From: Petunia secreta
Lineage: Eukaryota; Streptophyta; Magnoliopsida; Solanales; Solanaceae
Reading direction: 5' to 3'
Assembly (NCBI GenBank): GCA_029990175.1
Contig: JARKIP010000065.1
Span: 1,616,501 to 1,680,500, forward strand
Length of the DNA stretch: 64,000 nucleotides
The notes beneath the pieces are model-generated. The model had not been told where the DNA came from. It saw only the letters and a list, made by a program, of their open reading frames with translations, and made no database searches. Of the stretch, positions 1 to 11,540 are shown piece after piece; position 1 is the stretch's first letter; each line of letters starts with the position of its first letter. The position numbers were made by a program, and so were the translations under genes.

Positions 1-124
1 AAGTCTGGTTATTTAGTATGTTCCTCCAACATGATGTCTTCGATATGACAAAGTTAATTTGGAAAATTGACTAGCACTTCGTTATAGTGAAAATGAATAT
101 TTTGAAAACTTTGGCTCCTTTCAT

Positions 125-218
125 CAGACACAAGTACAAGCATTGACACTTATAACAAAGCTTCCTGAATTTGGAGCAAGGGGATGATATAGGGGTCCTA
201 TTCCTGCTATTCTGGCAG
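125..218 (+). pseudogene. Carrier pseudogene, first visible exon
   Basis: Read from CAG at 125 this gives QTQVQALTLITKLPEFGARG, then a TGA stop, then YRGPIPAILA. This is the first matrix-loop and second-helix region of a carrier repeat, where functional relatives read roughly KLPEIGxRGLYRGSIPAILGQF. The stop replaces the residue before YRG. The exon probably ends a few bases further on, but a lost base near 216 obscures the junction. Confidence 0.7.
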
Positions 219-452
219 TTTGTTGTTGTAGGAAGCTTATTCTTGAATGATTTCCACTGCTGGAGATGCACTCCATAATCATTGGTACGTAGCATACCTT
301 ATAAGTATAGTCCTCATACACCTTAGCCAGGCTTTTTGCCTTTGAAGTGAACTTTCAAGATTAAGCCTTTTGTGTTTCGTTCATCTGTCTAAGTACAAAT
401 GTTTTTTTTTCTTTTCTGTGTCTGGATTGTGAAGTTTGATTGGTTATTGCAG

Positions 453-525
453 CCATGGCTTATTGTCTAGAATTTTTAAAGCAAGCAAGTTGTGCTGATT
501 TGCTCCGAAACATCTAGAACTACAG
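453..525 (+). pseudogene. Carrier pseudogene, second visible exon
   Basis: The block is bounded by an acceptor (TTATTGCAG, ending 452) and a donor (GTAAGG from 526). In frame from CAT at 454 it reads HGLLSRIFKASKLC, a TGA stop, then FAPKHLELQ. It matches the carrier segment SHGLRTGIFEASKLV...APTLPELQ that precedes VQSVASF, which is exactly what the next exon begins with. Confidence 0.7.
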
Positions 526-1239
526 GTAAGGGCTTAGCATTGGAATAATTTGCAGGGGATTTCCCTATCTTCCAGCTAATCGTTTAAACTTTTTGTTAGA
601 TGATTCAAAGTAATTCATTAATACCACACCAAAAAGGTCTTATCTTTACAAAATGTGATGTGGCTATTCATACAAGCAGGTTTTCCCACTTTGCACCAAA
701 AAACAAAAGATACGAAATAAGTCTTTTGTCATTGTTGACCGGTTTCTGTCGACTGTACTTTATGTTTAAGCAACCTATGGAAGATTAGAACACTTGTTGA
801 CTTAAACAAAACTACTTATACCCAAGTGTCCATGGGATCTGCTCTTCTATTTTGAAGGGCATTACTTTAAAAAAGTGTCCATGAGATCTGCTCATTAGAA
901 AATGTAGTCGCCATCTCATGGAAAGAACGGGTGTGACAAATAGGACCAAAGAACTTCTACTAGAGCCTCGATGAGCTGCGATGAAATGCAGGAAAGAAGA
1001 AAAATGAAAATGATACGATAACGTTTTCTTTCACATATATCAGCGTGCTTGTTCTCTCCTCCCTCCTGATTTTGTTGCTCTAGTCAATTTTATATTCTAG
1101 CATGCTACCTACTTCTTTTGTTTCTTGTAACCATAGGTACTATACATACCAAAGTAATAAGGAAGGCTGAACCAATTGGTTGCGCACTAACATGTTGCCC
1201 TGGATTTTCGCCTGACTGATCTTCATTAGTCTGGAAACA
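526..1239. other. Intron-like stretch, no gene seen
   Basis: AT-rich sequence between two carrier pseudogene exons. A 62-codon ORF at 600-788 has no recognisable motif. Nothing else can be supported. Confidence 0.5.
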
Positions 1240-1992
1240 TGATGCAGCCCGAACCGGTGCTAATCAAGTATTCAACCCGTCGAGGCTATTAACACGAAGC
1301 CAAGTCAAGCTTTTGCATGATGCTCACATTCAGCTGGCGTGGTCGGGAGAAAGCAACCGTTCAGATGCTGAGCGGCCGAGCACCTACACTTGCAAGCTCG
1401 AGCCTAGAGAAGAAAGTGATTGAACACTCACCATTGACGCCGAAGAGTGAAGTGACCGAAGGGCTACAAGTGCGCCCGAGGCAAGAGAGCGTTCGAACTC
1501 AAGTATTCGAGGCTGAAGAGTGACCGAGCACAAGTGCGCTCGAACACTTACCTATCAGCCCTGCGTGGCTTGTTTTCATTGGTCGTTTGTGACAATTTAC
1601 TAGTTTACCCATGGGGATACCTATATAAACCCCTATTCATTTCCTAGTTGAGTCAGTTGTTGATGAATATTGAATATAGCTGTAGCTACTGTGTCTCCGT
1701 TGTGAGCCGAACCCCGACGTGGGATTGTTATAAGAACTTGGGTCAATCGGTGAAACCCATTTGAACAACTTCTTTTTTTGATCATTCAATTTGCAAGAAG
1801 CACGGTTTGTCTTCTTGAGGATTGTTTCCTATTTTAGGTGCTTCTTTGATTTTCAAATCGAGCGGCCCCAAGACTGGTTCCTTGGGTTTGTTTGGATTGA
1901 AGCTTAGAATTGTCTAGCTTCTATCTTTACTTTCTTGTTTGATTTCCGTTGTTCGTTCGGTTGCTAAGCTTATCTCCGATTAGCTTGCAGCA
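1240..1992 (+). mobile_element. Solo LTR of the Ty3/gypsy family at 4022-11535
   Basis: The sequence starts TGATGCAGCC and ends TAGCTTGCAGCA, and is alignable along its length with the two LTRs at 4022-4788 and 10769-11535. No primer site, internal region or second LTR follows, so it is a solo LTR produced by LTR-LTR recombination. Flanking 5-mers are AAACA (1235-1239) and ATACA (1993-1997), a target duplication with one mismatch. It carries a TATA box at 1623-1629. It lies in an intron of the carrier pseudogene. Confidence 0.85.
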
Positions 1993-2044
1993 ATACATAA
2001 AGCAAGGTACTTATCCATTTTCTTGTTTTTGAAATGATGTCTAG

Positions 2045-2271
2045 GTTCAATCTGTGGCATCATTCAGCAGTACTTTCTTGGCTACAAGAATATCCTATGA
2101 GTTGCTCAAGCAAAGATTGCAAGCTGGTCTTTTTGACAATGTAGGGGCAGCAATCATTCGCACTTGGAAGGAAGATGATCTTAAGGAGTTTTCCGTGGAA
2201 CTGCTGCCACTCTCTGTGGTGAGATTCCATTTTATGTTGCGGGCATGGGCCAATATACCGAGTCCAAAAAG
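2045..2271 (+). pseudogene. Carrier pseudogene, third visible exon
   Basis: The exon begins after an AG at 2043-2044 with VQSVASFSSTFLAT and continues with LLKQRLQAGLFDNVG, then IIRTWKEDDLK. A single lost base near 2190 shifts the frame. In the next frame the text resumes as FRGTAATLCGEIPFYVAG, then GQYTESKK, followed by a GT donor at 2272. About two codons of the helix motif TAVRIPCEVLK are missing near 2090. This is the best preserved block of the pseudogene. Confidence 0.85.
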
Positions 2272-3733
2272 GTGAGGATCTTTGCACTTGTTTTAAGCTT
2301 GCAGTATATTTGATCTGTTTGAGTTAATTGATGTCTCTATTCTGTCCATGCCGAGTTTGTTCTTTTATCAGTATGTTATACTTTTATAACAAAGATATGA
2401 CTGAGAACTCAGAAAAGCAAGATATGAAAAGAAAAAAAGAAAGAACTAGCCCAAGGTATAGAATTGATAAATTTCCAAATATTTGCTCCTTGCATGTGTT
2501 CTTCTTCGCACTTGAACAATAACTCAAGTAGGCACAAACATCTACTATTGTGTGTTAAGCATCCTTATAATCTTTGAATCATTTTCTGTTCTTCTATTGA
2601 AATTAAGTAAAAGATGCGATGTTATTCTAAAAAAAGAAAAAGTTATTCTCAAAAAAATGTGATGCGAGAGTTCTTTTATCACTTTTGTGGGATTGTAGTA
2701 CAAATTGATAAGATCATTTACTACTTCTTTAAACTCAATCTATCCCCTGGATAAACCATTGTGAAGGTTTTAACATAGGGTGCTAGGAGTGGCTTTTTAT
2801 GGTTTCGCTCCAGCAGTTTAGGTCTTTAGTCTCTTGTCATGTGGCACTAGTAAGAGCATGTTAAGTGCATATGCTCTTCCATCTTTCTATGTAATCTTTC
2901 ATTTTAGCCATTCCCATTGTCCCATTTGATGACACTTTTTTGACTTTGGGACACACCAGAGTATTGATACGATCCTACTAAACATATTATTCTATGCAAC
3001 CTCCACATCTGGCAATTATTCAAAATTTTGAACGTCAATATGACGCTTTCTTTGTCAATTTCACATATTCAAATTCTAAACATTTGATGTTTTTTTCCCT
3101 ACTTTTTGGCAACATTTTTGCACTATCATTAATATAACATGTTGATCAAAGCCATCTTGAGTTTCGTATGCTGAGGTTGGTCCTAAGCATGGATTTCTCA
3201 GTCAACCCCTCCTCCTCCCTCCGAAAAAAATACCATGTACATAAATGGATTTATTCAGCTTTGTGATATTAGTATTGTGTACTACAATCAAGGAAACCAT
3301 CATGAGGATGTTGTGTTTGGTATATAAACTCGTGTCATTTTCTGAGATGCAGTTGGCTGGTCAGTAGCTCAATGGCTCCTTTTAAAAATTATATAAATTA
3401 ATTGGGTTGATACGCAATGGATGGTAAATAAATTTGTAGAATATTTTGACCGATGAATATAATGGATGGCTATTAACTGGTAATTAGATCTAGTTGCTGA
3501 AAACAGAAGATTGGACAAATATGAGTTGGTGTGCTACTTCAGTGCCCTTGATTTTAAAATTTGTAGTCAATTTCGGCTGAACAAATTGTTCTTGTTGCTA
3601 TTGACAAAACCTTCTGATACTTACTTTTTAGTAAAGGCCGTTTGTTACTCAAGGTTATAATTATTAATGTAATTGTTTGTTGGACATAAAGCTGGCTTAT
3701 ATGTGTGTCTTGTCGATAAAAGCATGATTTCAG
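2272..3733. other. Intron-like AT-rich stretch
   Basis: No coding, RNA or structured repeat signal is supported between the donor at 2272 and the acceptor at 3731-3733. Short ORFs near 2328-2522 and 3554-3742 have no recognisable content. Confidence 0.5.
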
Positions 3734-4021
3734 GCTGCACAACAGTTTCTGGGGCGAGAGCTTTAGGAAATAGTTGCAGTTGGAGCTTTATCTGGTGGGT
3801 GGACTCGGTGGCGAATCCACCTTGTATAGCATGGTTCACAGGAACCCATACAACTAGATTGAAGATCATAATTTTATGTGTTAATCTTTTAAAATTGTGG
3901 TTGTATAGTGTAGTGTGAAACCATTGTCGAAAATTCGTTAATATGGTGCACCCATAAACTTAAAATCTTGAATCCGCCTCCGGGTTGACTGCCGTCTTAA
4001 AGACTCCATTTGATGTGATAA
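3734..4021 (+). pseudogene. Carrier pseudogene, fourth exon 5' part, split by a MITE
   Basis: After the acceptor CAG at 3731-3733 the frame reads AAQQFLGREL, a TAG stop, then EIVAVGALSGG. The text is cut by an insertion at 3806-3981 and resumes at 3982 as GLTAVLKTPFDVI, where the gypsy element starts. TPFDVIKT is a carrier signature; the stop lies where relatives have a tryptophan (EAWE). Confidence 0.8.
3806..3981. mobile_element. 176 bp MITE, probably Mutator-like
   Basis: The insertion interrupts the carrier exon exactly. Flanking 9-mers GGGTGGACT (3797-3805) and GGGTTGACT (3982-3990) form a target duplication with one mismatch. The ends are imperfect inverted repeats (GGTGGCGAATCC against GGAGGCGGATTC on the opposite strand). 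A 9-bp duplication with short TIRs suggests a Mutator-type MITE. The internal sequence has no coding capacity. Superfamily is inferred. Confidence 0.65.
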
Positions 4022-4788
4022 TGATGCAGCCCAAATCCGTGCTGATCAAGTATTCAACCCATCGAGGCCAGTGACACGAAGCGAAGCCAAGCTCTTGCAC
4101 GATGTGCACATTCAGCTAGCGTGGTCGGGAAGAAGCACCTGTTCGGATGCTGAGTGGCCGAGCACAAGTTACGAAGGCTACATCTGCAAACTCGAGCCCG
4201 AAGAAGGAAGTGACCGAACACTCGCCTTGACGCCGAGCAGTGATTGATCGAAGGACTACAATTGTGCCCGAGGCAAGTGAGCGTCTGTTTTCAAATGTGT
4301 CGAGCTAAGCAACTGAGCACCGAAGTCAATAGAGCTGAGAACATGAATTACTTCGGCCCTGTGTGGCCTTGTCTTATTGGTCGTCTGTGACCATAATTAC
4401 TTTAGTATCCTTGGGGCTATCTATATAAACCCCTTAGTCTAGTTTATTTGAAGTAAGTTGTTGATGAATATTGTTATAGCTGTTTTGCTATTGAGACTCC
4501 GATGAGAGACGAATCCCGACGTGGGATTTATAAAAATTTGGGTCAATCGGTGTACCCGTTTGAACAACTTCGTCTTTGATCATTCAGTTTGCAAGAAGCA
4601 TGAATGTCTTCTTGAGAATTGTTGCTTAGTGTAGGTCATTCCTTTGCCTTTTGGCCGAGCGATCCCAAGATTGGTTCCTTGGGCTTGTTTGGATTGAAGC
4701 TGAGATTTGTCCAGCTTCTATCTTTTCCTTTGTTTGTTTTCCGCTGTTCTTCGGTTGATAAGCTTTTTCTCCGATTTAGCTTGCACCA
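4022..4788 (+). repeat. 5' LTR of the CRM-like element
   Basis: Starts TGATGCAGCC, ends TTAGCTTGCACCA. A TATA box (TATATAA) lies at 4423-4429 and would start element transcription within the LTR. Confidence 0.9.
4423..4429 (+). promoter_or_regulatory. TATA box in 5' LTR
   Basis: TATATAA followed by ACCCC. The same context is kept in the 3' LTR (11169-11175) and the solo LTR (1623-1629), which supports it as the LTR core promoter. Confidence 0.6.
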
Positions 4789-4791
4789 TCT

Positions 4792-4803
4792 TGGTATCAG
4801 AGC
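4792..4803 (+). other. Primer binding site, initiator-Met tRNA type
   Basis: TGGTATCAGAGC lies three bases after the LTR end. This is the usual plant LTR-element site pairing with the 3' end of initiator methionine tRNA to prime minus-strand DNA. Confidence 0.9.
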
Positions 4804-5986
4804 ATGGTATGGGCTTGTTCTTACAACCTCAATAATGTTCTACATTATCCTTTAAATTTTCGTGCGTTCGTGTCTTTGTTCCCTTTTCGTGTTCTTGTTA
4901 TCATTGTTTCTTTTAATTTACAAAAAAAAAAAAAAATTGAAAGAAGAAAATCCAAAAATTTTGTTTGATTGTTGGTTGTTTGGATTAAACAACCATAATT
5001 TCTTGTTCGCCACTGTCCGAGGATTCAATCGAGTACCAGTCGTACACTGTTTGACGACTAGGGTTTCTCATTGTTTTTGAGTGTTTTGACTTGGTGGTTT
5101 TGCAAAACCCCAGTTGAATTTTGGATGTTTGTTGTTGAAGACTGGTGGCTGTCGATTGATTTGGGGTCGAATTTGAGCTTAAATTTTCAAAGTTCGTCGT
5201 TTAGCCACCATCCGTATGCCGAAAAATTGTTAATGTACATTGTAATAGTGTACGGACGACGATATAAGCTGTTCTTAGCTTGGTTTGGAACTTGAATTTG
5301 CTCCGACGTGAGTTTTACCGGAGACGACCTGCATCTTGTTGAGTCAGTGGATTGTGAGCGAAGTTTAAATTGTCCGTACAACGGAGTAAAAATTCAATGT
5401 TCCATTGAAGAAGAAACGGGTAAAGTGTTAATATCAAAACCCCAGGTAAAATTTTATCGGCAAGAAAGGGGAAAAATGGATAAGGTTAAACCTTAATCCG
5501 TACCAAAGGGGGATCACTTTTGTCCGTACAAGGGTGATGTGTACGAGGTTTCCAAAAGATGAAACGAAGGATAGATTCTCCTAGGATATCTTCTTTCTTG
5601 TGGTCGATAATTCTCGATAGTGGATCTCTAGAGTAAATATTTCTACTCGAGGTCGTACTAATCTGATTGAACTTATAGGAACTCGTGCGTGGGGTGACCG
5701 AAGTCTAAATATCATAGAAAATTCCTTAACCTCCCTTGCGCAGTTAAATAGCATCCGTTCCATCGAGTCGAAATCAATTCACTCTTCCCGAAGGAGACAG
5801 TGTGACTTGAAAAATTTGAAGGATCTTAGAGAGATTGATCAACCGAGGAAGCCATTTGCAACAAGTTCTTGAGTGACCAAACCTACAAATTGAGTGGATC
5901 CGAGCGCCACCCAATAAAAATAAGGGAGTGTGTAAGGTGATTTCTAACCTTAACATTTTTCTTGGTCTTTGATCTGTGCAGGTGCT
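4804..5986 (+). other. Untranslated leader of the CRM-like element
   Basis: Lies between the primer site and the first gag ATG at 5987. It holds a short A-tract near 4921-4937 and small ORFs without recognisable content. Confidence 0.6.
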
Positions 5987-7396
5987 ATGGCTGGGAATGG
6001 AGGTGATTGAAAGGGTATTGAGACGCCCGAGGTGTCGTTAGCCGATCTCTTGGCTGCGATACAAGGCATCAGTGCCAAGATGAGAGGAGTGGCTGCTCGA
6101 GTAGCAAACCTCGAGCAAGAGAAAGCGTCTGTGGCCTTGCCAGGGTCCGGCGCTGGAACTAGAAACTCCACTCCTATGAAATAGGAGCAGTTTGCTGAGC
6201 TGGTTCGACAACAACTGTTGAAGAACGAGGCTGTTTGAAATGAAGCTATGGGCAATCCCCGAACTGAACAGCTCTTGGGCAATCCCCAAGCTGATCATCA
6301 AAACTTGGGCATTCCCTGTGGTGATAGATTACCACTTCTAAGGGCCCGAAGACAAGTCAAAGTCATTTATGAAGGGGTCGATGATGGAGAATTTCCTGAG
6401 GTCGAAGCTGAGTATGAGCCACCGTTCATTCAACGAAGGCAGGTTCAACGAGGTCGTGGAAACTTTCGAGGTCGAGGCCGAGGTGCAAATGTTGATCGAT
6501 ATTGTGAGCGTGAGACTGACGACTATTATGATAAGTATCCGGAACCAATCCGAGGTGCTCGTGATTCAAACCTGAACAGTGTCAAGATCACTATTCCACT
6601 CTTCAGAGGAACTAGTGATCCATACCAATATCTTGAGTGGAAGGTTCGATTGGAACGAATCTTTGACACAAATGAGATGGCTGAAGAGAGAAAAGTTGCA
6701 CATGCTATTTCTTCGTTCGAGGCATATGCATCGATATGGTGGGAAGCTGACAAGCGAATGAGGAGAAGAAATGTCTATACTGAGATTCTTACTTGGGCAC
6801 AGCTGAAGAGAGTGATAGATGCTAAATATGTGACTGCCAAATATCGGCAAGAGCAACTTCGGAAGCTCTATGATTTGAAGCAGGGGTCCAAATAGATCGA
6901 AGAGTACTATGATGAGTTCGAAATGATTCGATTGGCTCTTGATGTGGAAGAAGATGATGAGCAAGCCATCATTCGGTTAAAAAATGGGCTGACTCGAGAA
7001 GTGACATCTCAAATGAGACTTTATGTGTACCTAACATTGGAAGATGTATTCCATGCAGCCATTGATGCTGAGAAGGGCGAAGGACGACAAAGAAAGCCGG
7101 TACCGAGGAGTCACTACTTCAACTCTTTTAAATCGAGGTTAAGATTGGAAGAATCCGAACCAAGCAAGTGCCAACACTGGCCGAGATAAGAAGAGACCCT
7201 TCGAAAAGGGAGTGACCGTTAACAACTCCAAGGAAGTGGGAGGTAAAGTTCAATTCAACACTCCTAGTGCTTCAAACATACAGTGTCATGAATGTAGGGG
7301 TTATGGTCACACGGCAAAAGAGTGTCCAACTCGCAAAGTTATGTTTTTGCTCGAAGATGGAACCGTCCATGAGCAAGCGAGTGACACCGAGGAATA
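5987..7396 (+). pseudogene. gag of the CRM-like Ty3/gypsy element, broken
   Basis: Gag would form the particle and bind element RNA. The ATG at 5987 opens MAGNGG and meets a stop at once; the same frame then carries most of the capsid text, including a long open piece 6248-6895 (SVKITIPLFRGTSDPYQYLEWKVR is split here as SVKITIPLFRG and YQYLEWKVRLE, then WWEADKRMRR). Further stops lie near 6182, 6236 and 6893. After a frameshift near 7190 the nucleocapsid zinc knuckle is still perfect: CHECRGYGHTAKEC (CX2CX4HX4C) inside 7212-7397. An arginine/glycine-rich stretch is visible near 6440-6490. No functional full-length protein can be made. Confidence 0.85.
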
Positions 7397-7556
7397 AAAT
7401 GTCGAGGAGATTGACCGAGCTAAAATTGATGATGGTCGTGAAGCAGCCGAAGCTGACCATCCAAAAATGTTTCTTGTGCTTCATAGAAATTTGAGCTGTA
7501 TGACTCTCTAAGAAGAGGACAACCAGAGGGAAAATCTTTTCCATGCGAGGTGTCGC

Positions 7557-8231
7557 GTGAGGGGGAAAGTTTGCTTGATAATTATTGATTCAGGTAGTTG
7601 TTCAAATGTAGTGAGCCAAACCTTGGTTTCACAAATGGGATTACCTACCTCGAAGCACCCTCATCCCTACCGTTTGCAATGGTTGAATGAATGTGGTGAA
7701 TTGATAGTTGTCAAGCAAGCGTGGATCAAGTTCAAAGTTGGAGAATATCAAGATGAGATGATGTTCGATGTGATACCGATGGAAGCTTGTCATTTGCTAT
7801 TGGGTCGACCATGGCCGTATGATCGATCGATTATTCATAACGGAAAATCCAACACTTGCACGGCTAAGCTCAGAGGTGAGAGTTTCGTACTCAAACTATT
7901 GTCTCCAAAACAAGTCAGCGAGGACTATAAACGAATGAAGGAGCTAAAAGGAGCGGTCAAAGCAAAGTCTCCTGTTGGGACACCAACTGTGGCCAAGGAC
8001 AGAAATCTGCCGCCCGAGGTAAATAATATTTGTGCAATCAGGCAACCGGGTGAGTACTTACGAGGCAACTACACCAGTCGATTAATGATTTGCCTCGTGC
8101 ACAAGGGTATCTTTCTAAACACTAATGATGATTTTACTAACGATAACTCTTTGCTAGTGCTGTTCAAAGTGTTTTGCAGGATTTCAAGGACATGTTTTTG
8201 GAAGAAATACCAGGTGGATCGCCTCCGTTGA
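7557..8231 (+). pseudogene. Retropepsin (aspartic protease) segment, CRM-like element
   Basis: The segment shows LIIIDSGSCSNVV, the catalytic DSG of a retroviral-type aspartic protease that would cleave the polyprotein, and about 80 residues later CHLLLGRPWPYDR, the usual flap/LLGRPW block. The frame is open for 224 codons without an ATG, as expected for a polyprotein internal segment. The catalytic triad is intact, but the protein is separated from gag and RT by frameshifts. Confidence 0.85.
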
Positions 8232-8332
8232 GAGGAATCGAGCACTAAATTGACTTTGTTCCGGGGTCTCAAATCCCCAACAAACCTGCATACTGGTGTA
8301 ATCCCGAAGACACCAAAGAGCTCCAAAGGCAG

Positions 8333-9502
8333 GTGGATGAATTTCTGAACAAGGGCCTTGTTCGAGAGAGCTTGAGTCCTTGCACCGTTCCTGTTATCTT
8401 TGTCCTGAAGAAAGATGGAACATGGCGAATGTGTGTTGATTGCCGAGCAGTCAACAAGATAACGGTAAAGTATCGTCATCCTATCCCTCGATTAGATGAC
8501 ATGCTAGATGAGTTGAGTGGTTCTTCATGCTTTTCGAAGATAGACCTCAGGTCCGGTTATCACCAAATTCGAATGAAACCTGGAGATGAGTGAAAAATCG
8601 CATTTAAGACCAAATTCGGTCTTTATAAATGGTTAGTGATGCCTTTTGGCCTCTTTAACGCACCTAGTACCTTCATGCGATTGATGAACCATGCGCTTAA
8701 ACCGTTCATAAATAAGTTTGTTGTTGTTTATTTCGATGACATACTTGTTTATAGTAAATCTGTGGATGAACATGTCGAACACTTAAGGCTTGTGCTTGTT
8801 AAACTTAGAGAAGAGAAGTTATATGCTAACTTCAAAAAGTGTGCCTTTTGTGTTGAGCATGTAGTCCTTCTAGGATTTGTTGTGAGTGCTAAGGGTATTG
8901 AAGTCGATGAGTCAAAAGTCGAGGCTATCAAAGATTGGCCGACTCCAACCTCAGTATCTCAAGTTCCTAGTTTCCATGGATTAGCTAGCTTTTACCAAAG
9001 GTTTGTTCGTAACTTTAGCACCGTGGTAGCTCCTTTAACCGAGCTGGTAAAGAAAGACCATCCGTTTGTGTAGGGAGAGTCTCAAAAGAGGGCTTTCCAA
9101 GAGTTGAAACGGAGGCTAAGCTCTGCCACGTTACTACAACTCCTTGACTTCGGCAAAGTATTCGAGGTTGAATGTGATGCGTCCGGAGTTGGGATCAGAG
9201 GAGTCCTTATGCAATAATCGAAGCCAATCGCTTACTTCAGCGAAAAGGAATTGTATGCCCTCGTTTGAGCACTCGCTCACTGGAAAAATTATTTATGGCC
9301 CCGTGAAGTTTGTGATTAAAAATGATCATGAATCTTTGAAACATCTCCGAGGCCAAGAGAAGTTGAACCGGCGACATGTCAAATGGGTAGAATTCATTGA
9401 GAGCTTTCCCTATGTAATTCATTATAAGAAGGGTAAAGACAATGTTGTGGCCGATGCGCTGTCGAGGAAATTCGCCTTAACGACCACTCCACTTCGAGGT
9501 TA
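8333..9502 (+). pseudogene. Reverse transcriptase and RNase H of the CRM-like element, broken
   Basis: RT blocks in order: VIFVLKKDGTWRMCVDCRA, YRHPIPRLDDMLDEL, FSKIDLRSGYHQIRM, MPFGLFNAPSTF, and the active site YFDD at 8729-8740 (intact). A TGA at 8591-8593 stands where the family has tryptophan, and a TAG at 9071-9073 likewise. RNase H starts at VECDASGVG near 9165, meets a stop after VLMQ, and lacks part of its middle before HESLKHLRGQEKLNRRHVKW and DNVVADALSRK. RT would copy element RNA to DNA and RNase H would remove the RNA. Domain order PR-RT-RH-IN places the element in Ty3/gypsy. Confidence 0.9.
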
Positions 9503-10739
9503 ATGGGATTCGAAAGCATCAAGCTGATGTATGAACACGATTCCAAGCTTAGGAGCATCCGAGACGTTATCTTGAGTGGTCGAAGGGTAGAGAAATATCA
9601 GTTGCACGATGGCTACCTCTTCAAGAATGGGAGGGTTTATGTGCCTGTGTCATCGTGGAGAAAGCTTTTGGTTCGAGAAGCTCACTCTGGGGGCTTAATG
9701 GGACACTTCGGTGTCGATTAAACTCTTGGTATCTTAACCGAGCAGTTTCGCTGGCCCAAAATGCGAAGAGATGTGGAAAAGCTTTGCAATGCTTGTATAG
9801 ATTGCAAGAAAGCTAAATCGAGGTCCAACCCTCATGGTTAGTATACTCCGTTACCTGTTCCTAATCGGCTGTGGGTTAACATATCCATGGATTTTGTTAT
9901 GGGATTACCGAAGTCGGGGGAGTGGACATGATAGCATCCTTGTCTCAGTCGATCGTTTTTCCAAAATGACTCACTTTATTCCTTGCAAGAAATGTGATGA
10001 TGCACAACATGTAGCTACTTTATTTATTTCTAATGTGTTGAAATTGCACTGTGTGCCTCGTACTATTGTGAGTGATCGAGATTCTAAATTCTAAATTCTT
10101 GAGTCATTTTGGAAATGTCTATCGGGTGCCCTTGGCACCAAATTACTATTCTCGACGTCTTACCATCCACAGACTGATGGACAGACTGAGGTAGTCAACC
10201 GAACCTTGGGAGCTCTGCTTCGAGCTATGACTAAAGGTAAGGTCAGAAATGGGCTGATCGTTTGCCCGTGATGGAATTTGTATACAATCGAACTGTGCAT
10301 CGAATGATTGGAATGACTCTGTTCGAATGTGTGTATGGTTTTAACCCTTTGATTTCACTTGATCTAATAACCCCATTGCCTCGAGATGTTGTTATTGATT
10401 TTTAAGGTACTCGCCGAGATACAGGCCAAGGTGAAGAAAAATCTTGAGGAAGCTTATGCCAAGGTGGCATCCAAGAAAAACAAGGGGCATAAGAAGCTAG
10501 AATTAAAGGAGGGAGATTTGGTTTGGGTTCACTTCAGAAAGAAAAGATTCCCGAACCAAAGGAAAGGGAAGTTGGCTCCTCGAGGGGATGGTCTGTTTCA
10601 AGTGCTGAGCAAAATCGACAACAATGCTTATGTGATCGACCTTCCAGGTGAGTATAAGGTGTCCAACACCTTTAATGTTGCTGACTTAACTCCTTCTGTT
10701 GTAAGCCAAGCATCGGAGACTGAAGAAGGTTTTATGTAG
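9503..10739 (+). pseudogene. Integrase of the CRM-like element, broken
   Basis: The zinc-binding part reads HSGGLMGHFG then CNACIDCKKAK, with a stop after GVD at 9719-9721. The DDE core shows SMDFVMGLPKSG, IVSDRDSKF and YHPQTDGQTEVVNRTLG, in three frames. A small direct duplication (ATTCTAA twice near 10081-10095) adds a stop right after DSKF. The C-terminal part 10386-10739 has DLVWVHFRKKRF, APRGDG and NVADLTP, then a stop; the text RTKSSQEGEDD follows just beyond it, over the polypurine tract. Integrase would insert the DNA copy; this one cannot. Confidence 0.88.
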
Positions 10740-10756
10740 AGGACGAAATCTTCTCA

Positions 10757-10768
10757 AGAAGGGGAGGA
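10757..10768 (+). other. Polypurine tract of the CRM-like element
   Basis: AGAAGGGGAGGA directly abuts the 3' LTR and primes plus-strand synthesis. The codons across it would read QEGEDD, the same text seen at the ORF2/LTR junction of the element at 12860-18563. Confidence 0.85.
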
Positions 10769-11535
10769 TGATGCAGCTCGAGTCTGTGCTGATCAAGTAT
10801 TCAACGCATCGAGGCCAGTGACACGAAGCTAAGCCAAGCTCTTGCACAATCTGCACATTTAGTTGGCGTGGTCGGGAGGAAGCACATGTTCGGATGCTGA
10901 GTGGCCGAGGACAAGATACGAAGGCTACATCTGCAAGCTCGAGCCCGAAGAAGGAAGTGACCGAACACTCGCCTTGACGCCGAGCAGTGATTGACCGAAG
11001 GGCTACAATTGTGCCCGAGGCAAGTGAGTGCCCGTTTTCAAATGTGCCGAGCTGAGCAACTGAGCACCGATGTCAATAGAGCCAAGCACATGAATTACTT
11101 CGGCCCTGCGTGACCTTGTCTTATTGGTCTCCTGTGACCATAATTACTTTAGTACCCTTGGGGCTATCTATATAAACCCCTTATTCTAGTTTATTTTAAG
11201 TAAGCTGTTGATGAATATTGTTATAGCTGCTTTGAATTTGAGGCTCCGATGAGAGCTGAACCCCAACGTGGGATTTATAAAAACTTGGGTCAATCGGTAT
11301 ACCCGTTTAAACAACTTCTTCTTTGATCATTCAGTTTGCAAGAAGCATGAATGTCTTTTTGAGGATTGTTGCCTAGTATAGGTGATTCCTTTGCCTATCA
11401 GTCGAGTGGTCCCAAGACTGGTTCCTTGGGCTCGTTTGGATTGAAGCTGTGATTTTTCTAGCTTCTATCTTTTCCTTTGTTTGTTTTCCGCTGTTCTTCG
11501 GTTGCTAAGCTTCTTCTCCGATTTAGCTTGCACCA
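10769..11535 (+). repeat. 3' LTR of the CRM-like element
   Basis: 767 bp, the same length as the 5' LTR, from TGATGCAGCT to TTGCACCA, with a TATA box at 11169-11175. It is followed at once by the GATAA duplication. Confidence 0.9.
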
Positions 11536-11540
11536 GATAA

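Larger units (their letters stand above)
4022..11535 (+). mobile_element. Decayed Ty3/gypsy retrotransposon, CRM-like chromovirus
   Basis: Complete structure: LTRs of 767 bp at both ends, primer site at 4792-4803, gag, protease, RT, RNase H, integrase, polypurine tract at 10757-10768, and an exact 5-bp target duplication GATAA (4017-4021 and 11536-11540). The RT text and the integrase tail (DLVWVHFRKKRFPNQRKGKL, NVADLTP, QEGEDD, with no obvious chromodomain) resemble plant CRM elements. Many stops and frameshifts make it non-autonomous. The two LTRs differ at about eleven of the first hundred bases by eye, so the insertion is old. It sits in an exon of the carrier pseudogene, in the same orientation. 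Clade is inferred from recognition. Confidence 0.92.
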
